64,000 nt of DNA, from assembly GCA_018806915.1 (NCBI GenBank), contig JAGKQI010000098.1, positions 1,984,001 through 2,048,000 on the forward strand, read 5' to 3'. Shown piece after piece: positions 40,921 to 52,700 of this stretch. The translations under genes and the position numbers were made by a program. The stretch is from Phytophthora colocasiae (lineage: Eukaryota > Oomycota > Peronosporomycetes > Peronosporales > Peronosporaceae). The notes under the pieces are model-generated. The model had not been told where the DNA came from. It was given only the letters and a program-made list of their open reading frames with translations, and did not search any database. Numbering within the stretch: the stretch's first letter is position 1; each line of letters begins with the position of its first letter.

Positions 40921-42483
40921 GATAATTGAAGTGTCTGATTGGTCAGTTCTCAGCATACTTTGATCTAGTGTAGTCGGAGACTTAATGATATTCATCCATA
41001 CCCACTTTATTGCTGTAAGTGATTATGATTACTATAGTAGTCATACAGTCTTAAAGCATAAGCGAGGTGTCTCTAATCTGCAGCACGTTGTTTCCACGTT
41101 TCGTGGTGTCCATGTTGAAACGGTTGCACATGAATCGACCGGACGAAAGATGATAACGGTAAGGGGATCGACAAAGCGGCTGGAGGAGCCCATTTGAACA
41201 TTCTGCGTTGGCTGCACGGCCATCAAGTGCTGTACGACGATAGCGATTACTTTACCTACGATAGCAATACAGTCGGCTTGCATAGGAGGCCATTTTGACG
41301 CATTTCTTTTCGTGCATTACATATACGGGATTCAAAAAATGGAACAGCAACCCTCTACTGCTGGAAGATGTGGACTTTTACAACGGCTGCATGCATTGAC
41401 CAAAGCACCAGAGTCACCAAGAATTTTATCACGATTTTTCCACCTAGTGAATGGCGTATTGGTTTTAGTGGACAGCAATAGCACTTCGTGAAAAAAAGCT
41501 CATATGAAAAAGTTACGTTTCCCGCGTCTCCATTGCCCTCGAAGTGCTCAGATGTAATGCTTTTACAGGAGAGCACGCTGAAAGCTGGTTAGGCAACTCT
41601 GTAACGACTAGTAACATTATGTTCAACGCCTCTATTACGGCACGAGTGATATCATTTCATTTCAGTCTAACGCGGCGACCATGCAGATTCAGCAGTGCTG
41701 GTGTGCGTAGACTGATTCATACCCAGTCAGCGTCAGCGCTTGAAAGAGCAGCGTTCGCACAGCTGCTACTGGTCGCTAAGTTCAATTTGAGCCCACGCAC
41801 TGTGCGTCGCACATCCCAGCGCTTTCTGATTTCGTCGGAGAAGAATGGCCGCTGCCTTACCCGTAAAAGAAATGCCTACGTCCTCATCCCTTGCGCGAGC
41901 GATACGGGACACGCAGCGTGGATGACTCGGTGCAGGCCTACGATATTGCAATACAAACTTGCATATGTTTCCGGCCGACCAAACCGACCGACCTGCGCAA
42001 CAGCTCTCTTTTGTAACGCTTGTTAAGAAGGAGTGTATAAAACGTCCGTGTCACGCGCTGACTAGACCGACCGACCGACGAGCTAAAGAGAAACATACTG
42101 TGAGCGACCTGTGAGTACGACCTGCCATGCCAAGGATAGAAGAAAAAGATTCCTCTCCAGCCTGAACGTGCGGATGAGGAACGGGTTACAGGCATCGCAA
42201 TTTGGTTGCAGCACGAGCTTGAAATTTTACAGCTCTCGGTGGGGTAATGCCAGTGGCTGAATCACGACTGCGAACGGGCGGAGACATGCCTGCTGCAACT
42301 TGCATGGTCCAACAGCGTTAGCGCCGCTGTTCCAGCGGTGCTTTTCTGTCCCGAATTAGACGAGTCCACTTTGCGTAGCGTTGTCCAATCACTGCACGCC
42401 ACTGACGAAACACACAGCAACGCAACGGCCGCCCTTCGTCACAACCCAATCTGCCGCTTCGATCCAAGCAGCACACAACCACA
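40921..42483. other. Intergenic, nothing recognised
   Basis: Short frames only (41,544-42,026 plus strand is the longest, 160 codons, basic, no domain seen). The stretch marks the change from transposon-dense DNA to the host gene island. Confidence 0.45.
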
Positions 42484-43096
42484 ATGAGCCAAGGAGGCTG
42501 CAACGCCACCCTCTTCGAGCACGAGCTGAGCGCCTTCGGTCTGGCCGCAGGGTTGGACCGGTGCTTCTTCCACTTTGATGAGAGTCGCCGCTTGGACGAC
42601 AGCCTCGACGCGCTGGACGTGGTTGGACTCTGCGCTCCCGTGCTGGCGCTCGACACCGCGGACGCCGTGCTGCTCCCCGATCCGGTGGACGACTGTAAAC
42701 GTACACACGTTAGTAGCAAGTACAGCCCCACGCCGTGCAACAACAAGACCAGACGTCGCAGTGGCAGCGACGGAGGCGTCACCTCCTCGCCCAAGCCCCA
42801 CCGTCACCACTGCAAGAAGGCATCACGCAAGCAGGTGCACGAGCTGCAGGTCATGGTCAATGCCATGCAGGTACAAGTAAATGGGGCGGCTGCCGAGATC
42901 CAGCAGCTCGCGCAGCTCGTAGGCCAGTTCGCCCGTCAGCGCGAGCAGGAACAAGAGCGATTCAGAAGACTAGAGCAAGGAGTTTGCAGAGCAAGAGATG
43001 GACATGGATCTCGACGTGCAACAACGGCATTTGCGCACACAAGTCAAACACGATCGCGAACAGTTTGAGCAGCAGCGGCAGTACTGCGAGTTATGA
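42484..43096 (+). CDS. Coiled-coil protein, apparent single-base frameshift
   Basis: It starts ATG 42,484 (MSQGGCNATLFEHELSAFGL). After an acidic N-terminus and a basic His/Lys/Arg patch, heptads begin (VHELQVMVNAMQVQVNGAAA ... QREQEQERFRRLEQ). In the first frame the protein ends as 194 residues with a basic, unlike tail. One frame over, the coiled coil continues (EFAEQEMDMDLDVQQRHL ... REQFEQQRQYCEL) to a TGA at 43,094-43,096. One extra G in the run at about 42,979-42,981 explains this. The frameshift may be real or a sequence error. Basic patch plus leucine-type repeat suggests a bZIP-like factor, but no firm family. Confidence 0.6.
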
Positions 43097-43397
43097 TCGC
43101 CTAGGTCTGTGACTCCTGTTACCTGCATCGATAATGTGCTCATTCTGCTACTAGGCAACAAACGAACCAGGACGTGGGTGTGTTCACCACTGCAGAGTCC
43201 CTCTTCGTGCATTATGTGGTGTGAGTTTATAATTTAGCAGCACCGCTGCACGTCGATTGTCATTTCACCTACCTATAAATCAAGAAGTAATGGACGACAA
43301 ATTTGCTAGTGGCAAGGTATCTCGAAGTAGCAGACTCTACAAAGATCTTGATTGCAGGTTACTGGGCTCCTTGTAATTCTCAAAGTGCTGGTAGTAC

Positions 43398-45670
43398 TTA
43401 TGCGCCGATGGAGCTGAGCTGGTTCAAGAATGCTTCGGGATTCAACAGCTCCGTGCAACCGTACCAAATCGACCGAGGTGGCTGCTGTCCCTTAGCGTAG
43501 GCCAATAGGTTCTGATACTCGTTGTAGTTGCCGCCACCAATCATAAATACCATCACCTGGCGGAAAGGAGTTCGCTGCCGGGGCACGACGCCGTTGGCCT
43601 TAATCTGCACATACATGCGAGGCATGTCATTATCCACTAACAGATCAAACATATACCTTCAATCTTACCTTCGGATCCAAATACAAGAAGCTTTCGTCCT
43701 CTGTGTTCGGTTTCATCTCGCAAATGGCGTCTGTGACTCGAGTGACGTGCAGCTTCTTGTTTTCGGGTAAGAAGTTCTTGAAACTTGCAGCCGCTTGAGC
43801 GAGGAAGCCTTGAGCCAGACCCTTAAACTTGCTGACACCACCGTCAGGTCCAGCACCACTTTCAGACTGCAGACTTGCTCCAACACTGGCACGACGTTGG
43901 AAAGCTGAATGCTTTCGAAGGAATTTCCATGCCTTCATGTATGCCTCCGGTTGCTCTGACACCGTAGCACATTGCTGATACGCGTTCTCGAACTCAGCCA
44001 TTTCTGCCCCGCTTGCACCACTCGACAGGAAGTAGATCATCAACAAGCGCATTTTATCTGCTAGGGTTCCCATCTCCGTGTTTGACAGTAGCTGTAGCAC
44101 CTCAGCCTTGTCAGTATGTGAGCCATCGATGAGCTTTTGCTCCAGCATAGAATATGATGGGATATGGCGCTTCGTAACTCCCTCAAAGGCGGCGTGGAAG
44201 ATGTTCGTGTGGACTTCCAGCATTTTCTTTTTTTCCACAAGAGCAGGTAGAGTGTCGACAGCGGCCACCAGATCCTTCGTACCGTTCATCAATGCATCAC
44301 TACCTCCAGTTTGCGCTCTAATCTGCTCCTCCTTCCGCGTGACCTGTTTCATCTCCTCTTCATTGGCATCAATGGCGTCTGGGAACAGACTACCGGCATG
44401 GGTTTCGAAGAATTTGTCACTTGTGACGTCCAGGTCATACGTGCGCTCTACCGCTCTGCCATCGACGGCACCGTCATCCCCACCAGACGTTTTTACTGTC
44501 ACCTTGACACGGTTCATCTGGATGGAAAGAACGTCATCAACTAACGCTTGATACGTCGACGGGTGATACAAGCTCGAAGCGATATCTTCATTGCGATCCA
44601 TGATGATCAGCACCGGACGCTAAACGAGGCACAATAAGTATGATGTAGAATATACACAGTTCATAAGTAAATAAATACCTGGAAGCTGGAGCCATTCTCG
44701 GCGAATACGCCATTCCTCACATTCTGAAAAGCATTAAGGTTAATGCACTGATACAATTGTGTTACAGAGAAGAAAGCAGACGCACCAGGTGATCACGAAT
44801 GGTTGAGCTAAGCTGCTCCGCCACCATCCTCGATGGCCCATCGTTATTCGGACAGCGAATGACTGGCACGATACCGCTCGTAGCAAGTACGGAAAAAAGT
44901 CCTTTGACAATAGCGTTCATGGACTGCTCAATCTGCACATCTGCTACATTCGGGTCATTGTATGCTCTGTAACTCTCAGGGAGGTTCAGTGAGAACAAAC
45001 TCGGCTCCAGTGACACGAAGTTGGTGTACTGATCGTACACCTTGGCAATCTGCAAGGAATCACCAAAAGTTAATTCTCCCAATAACTCACTTTACTTTGC
45101 TTCATATACGTACCATACTCGTACAACCAGCTTCCACTGACATGCGAGCTAGAAATTCGAGTGATTCGCGACTCAACGGGTAGGCAAAGTTGAGGTGCAC
45201 CGAGCTGTACAGCTCCTTGGAACAGTCTGCCACAATACGTTCCAAATTCTCGCGGGTGGGTTCCACAAAGTAAATAGCTGGGACGTCAGGAATAGCGTCG
45301 CGTTCTGTGTCCAAGAGCATGTGCAGCGTCACGCCCTTCTTGCGCAGTTCGTGCAGCTTGAGAATGGGCGAGATGATATCGCGGCAGAATCTGTCATAGA
45401 TCAGAACTTTCCACTGATCGCCCCAGCGATCACTACAGCAGTATACTACCGTCAATTGCATCGTATTAGTGATGTAAATGTGGAGACGTACATTGAATCC
45501 TGTGACGTATCAGCGGCACTCTCCGAGTTAAAGTCCAGCATACGCAGAAGGTTATCTACAAAGTGAACGTCAGAGTGAATAAGGTGCAGAAGAAGCGCGT
45601 GTATAGGACGGGAGAGCTACTGACCGCGCTGCTTCTCCTGGAGCGACTGCGTCGCCGCGGGGGTCATCAT
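43398..45670 (-). CDS. SLY1: SLY1-type Sec1/Munc18 vesicle-fusion protein
   Basis: Seven exons fit in frame: 45,625-45,670; 45,492-45,555; 45,114-45,432; 44,786-45,049; 44,679-44,723; 43,669-44,619; 43,398-43,598, with GT-AG introns of 59-70 nt, giving 629 residues, the normal SLY1 length. Diagnostic stretches are WKVLIYDRFCRDIISPILKL, LNLPESYRAYNDP, RPVLIIMDRNEDIASSLYHP and VMVFMIGGGNYNEYQNLLAY. SLY1 binds syntaxin-5-type SNAREs and is needed for ER-Golgi fusion. The last intron must end at the AG before ANGVVPRQR (43,599); a nearer AG would lose frame. Confidence 0.9.
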
Positions 45671-45736
45671 CGTTGCGGACAAGTGTCGATCAAAACGAAG
45701 ATTTTCTCGACTAAATACGATATGGATGGATTAACT

Positions 45737-45777
45737 CATAGGTCAAATTTTGACCTATGGTTATATTTAATATAACC
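45737..45777. other. Two adjoining perfect palindromes between genes
   Basis: CATAGGTCAAA (45,737-45,747) faces TTTGACCTATG (45,749-45,759) across one base. GGTTATATT (45,759-45,767) faces AATATAACC (45,769-45,777) across one base. They lie about 70 bp upstream of SLY1 and 85 bp below the end of the ankyrin-PDZ gene, so they could be a regulatory site or an RNA 3'-end structure. Confidence 0.75.
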
Positions 45778-45860
45778 CTCATTGCCATTATACTCTGACG
45801 CCTCAATCTTCGATCCACGTGCATCCAAGACTTCCACTTGCATCGTCGTGGTTGAAGCCT

Positions 45861-47198
45861 TTATGTGCAGAGCGACATGGTTGAGCGCAGACGCACGGTT
45901 TCCTCGACAGCAGAAACTTTCTTCAACGTGGTCTCCAGCATCTCGACCACCTTCGAGTACATGGCAGTTTCATGATCCGCGGCAGGGTTGCTTCCTGTGC
46001 TGCACTTGCTGGCCGTGGCTGTGTCGATAGCACTCCGGAAACGCAGCTTGCACGTCCCCTTCGAGTGCTTCAGGAAGCGCATGATTGACGCGAACGCCGT
46101 GTTCGCCACCGAAGTGCCGTTGATGTTCACCAGCACGTCACCCTCAGCAAGTGCCTCGACTCCCAAGACGTCACTACGTGACGCGAAACCCTTTATCCTG
46201 GCACCCATATCCTTAACAGCAGGTTCAAGCACGATGCCGAAACGATCGCTAGGATTCCAAAGCACGGACGTCAATCCTTCGCTGCCGTGATGACCACCAG
46301 AGGAGAATGAACTCGAGAACGAGCTACGGTACGTCGCTGCGCTTGACGACGATGTGTTGTTCACGCGAATGTCTACACTCAGTTGGTGTAGTTGGGAAAG
46401 TAGTTCTTTGAGCTGCAAAGAAATAGCGGTGGACTCCATGACGGTCGACACCGAAGAGAGTTGCCGGTCGATTGACCGCGATGAGGTCATCATAGACTGG
46501 GTCTTCATGAGCATCGGGATATCTTCATCGTCCTCGCTTTGATTGCCGTGGTCACTACTGCTGATGCTCGTGACGTCATCCATCGACGACACGGAGTGCA
46601 GCTTGGTGGTGGATTGCAGCACCTGCTCGCTGACTTTCCTAATGATGTCAACGACGAAGCTCGGCAGATTGTTGGCAATGGCCAAGTCCGTAGGTAAGCG
46701 GCCATTGCCGTCCTTGACCAGCGTTGCCTGCGGGTAAGCGTCCAGCAACGCACTGACCAGCATCCCGCGCGCCTTTGCCTTGATGGCCACATGCAGTGGC
46801 AACATTCCTGAGAGATTTTCCAGTTTGCAGGCATCAGGGAACGCTCGTGTGAGTGCGGAGATGACGTCAAGGTCAATGTCCGGCTCCGTGCAGGCCCAAT
46901 GTAGTGGCAGCATTCCGAAGTCATCCTGAGCCTGGGCCAGCGTCGGATTTATCTCTATGAGCCGCAGCGCGTCGTCCCATTCGCCCTGCTCCGCGAGCTC
47001 CAATACGCGCTTCCGACTGGCGTTCATCGAGGTAATAGTACTCACCGGCGTGTGCGACTTTTGTCCTCGTGCACGAAGGAAGGAGGAAATCAACTTGTGG
47101 CGAGGTTCAGCACAGCGATAGAATCGCACCCGATAGTCTTGGGAAATGTATTGCAAGAAGGGCGGATCAATTTCTGGTCCCACTCTGCTTGAAGCCAT
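45861..47198 (-). CDS. Ankyrin-repeat and PDZ-domain protein
   Basis: A 445-residue single-exon frame. Residues about 60-185 hold ankyrin repeats (GMLPLHWACTEPDIDLDVIS; GMLPLHVAIKAKARGMLVSA; GRLPTDLAIANNLPS). A Ser-rich linker follows. Residues about 325-395 look like a PDZ domain (FGIVLEPAVKDMGARIKGFA ... LAEGDVLVNINGTSV). The C-terminus is a short helix. Such proteins act as scaffolds; no enzyme motif is present. An internal Met before NASRKRVLELAEQGEWD is an alternative start, since the first 57 residues are less conserved-looking. It is transcribed in the same direction as SLY1. Confidence 0.82.
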   Translation of the reverse strand: MASSRVGPEIDPPFLQYISQDYRVRFYRCAEPRHKLISSFLRARGQKSHTPVSTITSMNASRKRVLELAEQGEWDDALRLIEINPTLAQAQDDFGMLPLHWACTEPDIDLDVISALTRAFPDACKLENLSGMLPLHVAIKAKARGMLVSALLDAYPQATLVKDGNGRLPTDLAIANNLPSFVVDIIRKVSEQVLQSTTKLHSVSSMDDVTSISSSDHGNQSEDDEDIPMLMKTQSMMTSSRSIDRQLSSVSTVMESTAISLQLKELLSQLHQLSVDIRVNNTSSSSAATYRSSFSSSFSSGGHHGSEGLTSVLWNPSDRFGIVLEPAVKDMGARIKGFASRSDVLGVEALAEGDVLVNINGTSVANTAFASIMRFLKHSKGTCKLRFRSAIDTATASKCSTGSNPAADHETAMYSKVVEMLETTLKKVSAVEETVRLRSTMSLCT

Positions 47199-48496
47199 AA
47201 TCAGACGACGAGGATTTCCCAGAGCTCTTGACTCTTTTCATTCTCTGCGCGCTGGAATGGCGCGTTTCACTGTCGTCCAGACCGTCCGACGAAGAAACGT
47301 GAAAGGCTCAACCAACTACTTGAGTGCCCGTCTAGTTGACACGCTGAGTTTCCGCGCTCAGCGCTGCCGAGTCGGCATGTCCGGGCTCCGTCCGGAACCC
47401 TGGGTGAAATTCAGGTGGCTTCAGATATGCGACAGCTACGGATCGTACATGTACTTGGTGTTTGACAAGCAGTGAAAGCCACCACGATGTCACCGGCTGC
47501 GCTCAGCTGGCTTAAGAACCATTGCGTTTGTTGGTGTTAAGAACCATTGCGCTCAGCTGGAAGTTGGTGTTAAGAAGGGTTTGTTATAAATGCATTGAAC
47601 AGAAGCAGCATCCATTACAAAAAGAGCTGGCAAAGACGCTCTTATTATTACCGGTAAGCGTCGTTTGAGCTGATGACTTTTTACATCCTTTTTTTACAGC
47701 GCGTAATTATCCACCAGATGAACGAATCACCGACGAACAGCAATGACCATTCGTTGGCGAACCTTGTACAGCACCAATTAACGCATCATTTCCGTTTCTA
47801 CTGGTGAAGATGTACTCGACAGATTTTGTCCCCGGTTGAGCAAATGATAATTTTCAATCAGCTACTCTGAAAGAGGTTTAGTCGCCTCGCTAAAGGCATG
47901 TTAGATAATGGTTTATGATGCTCACAACTCAAATGCATAGTAGTACGTAGAACTGGAATAGCACTCCTGCAAACCTCCCAACGATTCCAATACAGCTTTG
48001 TATGCATACTTCGAAGTACGTCGCGTGTAGCAGCGGTCACAGGCAGGCCACACATTGTAACGTACTTTTAAGTTACAGGAGACCAATCTCTACTACGTCG
48101 ACTCCCCGTCCGTACAAGCGATATCCTCACTGCATTGTGGTGTAAACTCCAGTGTGCAGCAGCGGCAGCGCGCATGTACATGAACACCTGCAGGCTGCAG
48201 TGCCTGACGGGCCGTCAGTGACGGCGGGATGGAGGAGCCTTGCGGGAGTTGCGTACCATTGCGAGCCGGTAGATGAAATTTTTAGTTCTCGCCGGAAAAT
48301 TTTCTTGAGACCTAATCGCCGCTGTTCGACTTGAACGTATTTAATGCACGCAATGCTTTTGCATAAATAGAGGATATAAAATGTTGGGGGAATTACTTGA
48401 TAATTTTTTTAAAAAAGACAATATTCGTAATGTTAGGTTATTCATTGTAGAATGTTCTAAAGTCTTGATCAATACGGTACTCGTGGAACGTTCCGC
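47199..48496. other. Intergenic spacer with small direct repeats
   Basis: No convincing gene. Around 47,505-47,580 the motifs TTAAGAACCATTGCG and GCGCTCAGCTGG each occur twice, a small local duplication. The spacer holds the promoters of the ankyrin-PDZ gene (minus) and of the plus-strand gene that follows. Confidence 0.5.
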
Positions 48497-49420
48497 ATGG
48501 CTACTTTTATCAAAAAACGCGTCGACTCGATCATGGCCACTGCAAGTGCGATCGCCAAAAGCAAAGAAGCTGGGTGGACACTGGAACGAAGCGGGGCAAG
48601 GAAGGCCAGGAGGCAAGCAGGAAGGCAGGCCAGGCAACGAGCGCTACAGTCTAGACCCCCTCAGCAGCCCAACAGTATGAAACGCGAGCGATCCCCAAGC
48701 TTCCGATCTCTCCCTTGTCTGAACAGCAGCCGCAGCGTCGCAGTCTGCAGACCGCATCACGACCATGTCATGGTGTACAAGCGCCTCCGCGGGCACAACG
48801 CATCCTCTTTCAGCAAAGCCTCTGTGGCAGGCCGCAATGGAACAGGAGCCATCGCCAGCATTAATCGCAGCAGTAGCAGCAACAGCAACAGCGGCGTCGT
48901 TTGCCAACAGGCGCCAATTACACCCACATCAACCACTGAAGCGCCGGCAGCCACGATGATGCAGTTCGCCGACTTCTTCGTGGACCCAGCTGCCGTATCG
49001 CCTACTGAGGCTGTGAGTCTGGCCGAAGAGATGGCTGCGGACTTCTACAGCGAAGTCTCCATCATGTATGACATGCTCTCGGACATCAAGACGCCAACAG
49101 CCGAAGGTCGCGCAGTAGATGAACTGATGCGCCGTATGCACAGCGTACTGAATGCCAATAATCGTGGAAACACAGCAACAGGAAACGCCGATTTATCCGC
49201 GAAGGTCGCGAACGCGCGCGGACTCTACAATGGGCTGATTCGCGTGTTTATCTTCTTGTACCAGCGGTACTACCGCGCTTTCGTGGTGCTTGAGGTGAGT
49301 GAGCTGTTGGCCGCAAGCTGGCAGCGTCTTCTCGCTTTCGTGGTCGAGTACCGCATCCTGGACGAAGTGTTTGTCCGCAAGGTGTACAACCACGTCGTGC
49401 AGATCGTCGGCTCTTCCTAA
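48497..49420 (+). CDS. Unrecognised helical protein
   Basis: A 307-residue frame from 48,497; the ATG at 48,677 (MKRERSPSFRSLPC, 248 residues) is an alternative and perhaps better start because the upstream part is basic low-complexity sequence. The N-terminal half is Ser/Ala/Thr-rich and disordered-looking. The C-terminal half is predicted helical: FADFFVDPAAVSPTEAVSLA, FYSEVSIMYDMLSDIK, LIRVFIFLYQRYYRAFVVLE and LAFVVEYRILDEVFVRKVYN. No signal peptide, zinc site or catalytic motif is seen. No family recognised. Confidence 0.7.
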   Translation: MATFIKKRVDSIMATASAIAKSKEAGWTLERSGARKARRQAGRQARQRALQSRPPQQPNSMKRERSPSFRSLPCLNSSRSVAVCRPHHDHVMVYKRLRGHNASSFSKASVAGRNGTGAIASINRSSSSNSNSGVVCQQAPITPTSTTEAPAATMMQFADFFVDPAAVSPTEAVSLAEEMAADFYSEVSIMYDMLSDIKTPTAEGRAVDELMRRMHSVLNANNRGNTATGNADLSAKVANARGLYNGLIRVFIFLYQRYYRAFVVLEVSELLAASWQRLLAFVVEYRILDEVFVRKVYNHVVQIVGSS

Positions 49421-49787
49421 TTAGATTGAGGCACCAGGGGTACTGTACACTGTTGAAGACTCAATTCTTCGTTCGTGTTGCAGTGAGAGTCCAGTGTCAG
49501 GTTCCGTCCCGCTCGATGTGCACAATGCCTCAGCTCCGCCCACAGTACAAGTATAAAATAAAGCTTTGTTATCATTAGTCCGTTCAGTGTATGTGTCCTA
49601 GAGCTTCGCGTGCTGGTCTCGTCAATAATAAATGCATGCAACCATTTTTCGTCTGCATCGTGTCAGACGTGGCTGCCGATTTTTTGGTGGCTAATTCTAC
49701 ACCATACAAAATCCAAGTTAGTCAGGAGTGATGGTCATTTTTATAGAGCAACTTCACCATTCCGCATTTCCGCACGGCATAAGAAGA
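49421..49787. other. Intergenic spacer and FAB1 promoter region
   Basis: No separate gene is seen. It ends with the oomycete-type core promoter upstream of FAB1. Confidence 0.5.
49758..49769 (+). promoter_or_regulatory. Oomycete-type core promoter (Inr plus FPR)
   Basis: CATTCCGCATTT at 49,758-49,769 fits the known Phytophthora start-site consensus (CATTYY followed by CAWTTT). It lies 18 bp before the ATG at 49,788 and downstream of an in-frame ATG at 49,728, so transcripts from it would begin after the first ATG and use the second. Confidence 0.7.
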
Positions 49788-52700
49788 ATGGCGACGATCT
49801 GCGGCGCCTTTCGCCAGCTCACGAGCGCATGTGTGTCGGCTGAATCCCCTCCGTCGCTCAAGGTTGGTCCTGCGTCGTCGTCGTCGCGCGAGCTGGCGCT
49901 GTTCTCGGCGCCCCGCAGCGCGCCACTAACACTCTCAGGCCCAGCCACCCGCATCGCGCGCAATAGCCGCACTGGACTCGCGGGCTACACGTCGCTGGAC
50001 CAGTTCACGCGCTCGGTGGAGAAGATCTCAACGTTGCGGGTATACAGGCTGCGCGTGGGCGAACAGGTTGGCAGCATGTTCAGCTCCATGGACGCTTTAT
50101 TGGGTGTGCAGTTGGTGGTGTCGTCACGCCACGACTTCCGTGTCTGTGTCAACTTTGTTCTACCTGGAAGCGATGCAGAGGCGTTAGGCATCCATCCAGC
50201 AGCCTTGGTGGTCGCAATCAATGGCAAATCGATGCGTGGCGTGAGCTTGCCGCGCGTACAGGCGGAGATACTACGCTCACTCCGTGCGAACGAGGACAGG
50301 AGTAATGCTTCAGGTATTGGCGTGCCTGATATTGGTGAGTATATCGAGATTGACCTAGCACAGAGAGAGCACGAGGTGAATGTGGACCGCAACCCGTTCG
50401 CACTCACGCAATTCCCGTCTCCGCAGGGGCAACATCTACCAGGTGTGAAGCAGTTTAGAGACGACCATCACGCGGAGAAAAATCGGGAGCCGTTGCAAAT
50501 TCAGGACCAGAACTCGCCAGGACTGAGCAGAGAGAGATCGAGGTCTTTTAAGCACTTCTGGATGTCGGACAGATCCAGCAAGTCTTGCTATGAGTGCGAG
50601 CAATTGTTCACATTCTTCCGACGGAGACATCATTGTCGATCCTGCGGTCAGATTTTCTGCGCGAACTGTTGTGCGAGATTACCACAGTCGTTTGAAGGCA
50701 ACAAGGTGGATGAATCGATTGAGAGATTGAGGAAACAACTCGTGTGCCACACGTGTCATAGACAGCTACGAGAAGGGTTGCAGATGGAGCTCACAGGCGC
50801 GAAGTTCGAGGAAGACCCGCAGAAACCCATAAACTCCCCACCTGCGCAAACACTACTACTGATGCCACAGCACATCGCCGAAGCAATGGAGCGTTCAACA
50901 TCCGATGCATCCAATTACAAACAGTTGGAAAAACCAGAGCTGTTTGGCAAAGACGATATCACTGATGATATGCGTGTAAGTGAGCCGCCAGAGAAGTCCA
51001 GGCCTCCTGTGTTGTTTAGTATGTTTCCCAAGGTGCAAATCGTTGCTAGCGCGCAGCATTTGGCCCACCAGCCTCACTTGCATGAACTAACAAAGGAAGT
51101 GAAGCACACTGGTCAAGGGACCGGCCGCAGACTGAGAACTTTCAGTGAGCCACAGATCTTATTTGGAGGGAAGGATGCTCATCACGCATCGCGGAAACTG
51201 AAGCACTCAAACAGCCAGGCAGATTTAGGAAACCCAAGCAACCATCGCTGGAGCGAAGCTGAGTTCAAGCGGCTTGTTGCGGAGTCAAATGCACAAGCTC
51301 GTCTTGCTGGAGCATTCCCGCCGACCTCGAATGCCCTGACAACCCGACCCAAGGCACTCTCCGCGTCATTTGACACAGCACGATTTGGAAATGCAGTTCA
51401 GTGGAATCCGTTTGGCCCCGACAAATTAGCATCGAAGGATATCGGTATCCTTGCCATCGTTGGATTGTCCAAGGATGTTCGCGATGAGGTAGATGACCCT
51501 GAATGCGCTGCCAAGAGGGATGCAGCGATGGAGCAAATGTCGAAAGATGCTCGCGACCGCATTGAAGAGCGCATTTTTCATTTACTGGACAGTTCTCCGG
51601 CAGTATCGCAGTTGTTCATGGTCGAGCAGCACCGGTGGATGCAAATTATTAGCTTGTTTGCCCACCGGGCTGCACTTACTGTCTCGTGTGAACCTGATAA
51701 AGGTGATTTGCTGGACATTATGCAATATGTCCGTGTCCAAAGCTTAGATGGGGGTCGCGTGCAAGACAGTTTTTTCATCGACGGCGTCCTCGTCCACAAA
51801 AGCCTAGCCCGAAAAGGAATGAGAAGCGACATTCTGAACCCGCGCATTCTGTTGATCGCCTCAGCATTGGACTATCAACGCAAGAAGGAGACCATATCAT
51901 CATTGGAGAGCGTTGCCGGACAAGAAGTCGAATACATGCATATCGTCACGGAGAAGATCCTGACCCTCAACCCTGATATCGTCATGTTTGAAGGCCATGT
52001 CCACCGAGTTGCCGAGGAATTCCTTTGCAAAGCCAATGTTTCAGTTGTCAAGAATGTCCGATTGCTCGACTTACAGCGTATTGCTCGCTGTACCGGCGCA
52101 TGCGTACTGACATCTTACGACCACATTGACAAGATGTCTGACGTTGGTGTCATCGGTACTTGCAAGCGCTTCTACGTATTGTTGAGCGACCAAGAACCAA
52201 AAAGTGCAAAGAAAATTGCTTTTAAAGCCAATGCGGACGGATTTTTCGTAGCGGAAGAGAGCTCTGGAATCCCTCGTCACCGAAAAAAGCGCACTCAGCG
52301 TCAAAATATCGTGTTTGAGGGAGGGATCGCGTCAAAGGGATGTACTTTGTGCTTACGTGGAGGAACTACCGATGTTTTTACGGAGGTTACCAATGTACTG
52401 ACCGCAATTATTCGCGCTGCTTACAACATGCGGCTTCAGCGGTCAATGTTGGCAGCTTACGGCTACATAGCTCCGAACCAGAACCATGAGCGTTCCGTCG
52501 CGGAAGAGTGGTTTGCCAAGTCGTCAACATCCCTGTACATCTCGCTCAAGTCTAACTCATTGTCGATGCGTGCCGCTCTGAAGGAGACACAAGCAATGTG
52601 CAAATGGTGCAAGGCTCATACAAGGTTTAACAACATTAGTTCGCTTCGGGTGGTTCGAGGCGCGGACGACGATGACAGCTCCTCGTCAAGTGCAACCGTT

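Noticed and set aside
41544..42026. 160-codon plus-strand frame
   Set aside because: No recognisable domain and composition unlike the neighbouring genes.
43637..43668. A 32-nt intron in SLY1
   Set aside because: It would be unusually short and loses frame; the AG at 43,599 gives a 70-nt intron in frame and joins the expected residues.
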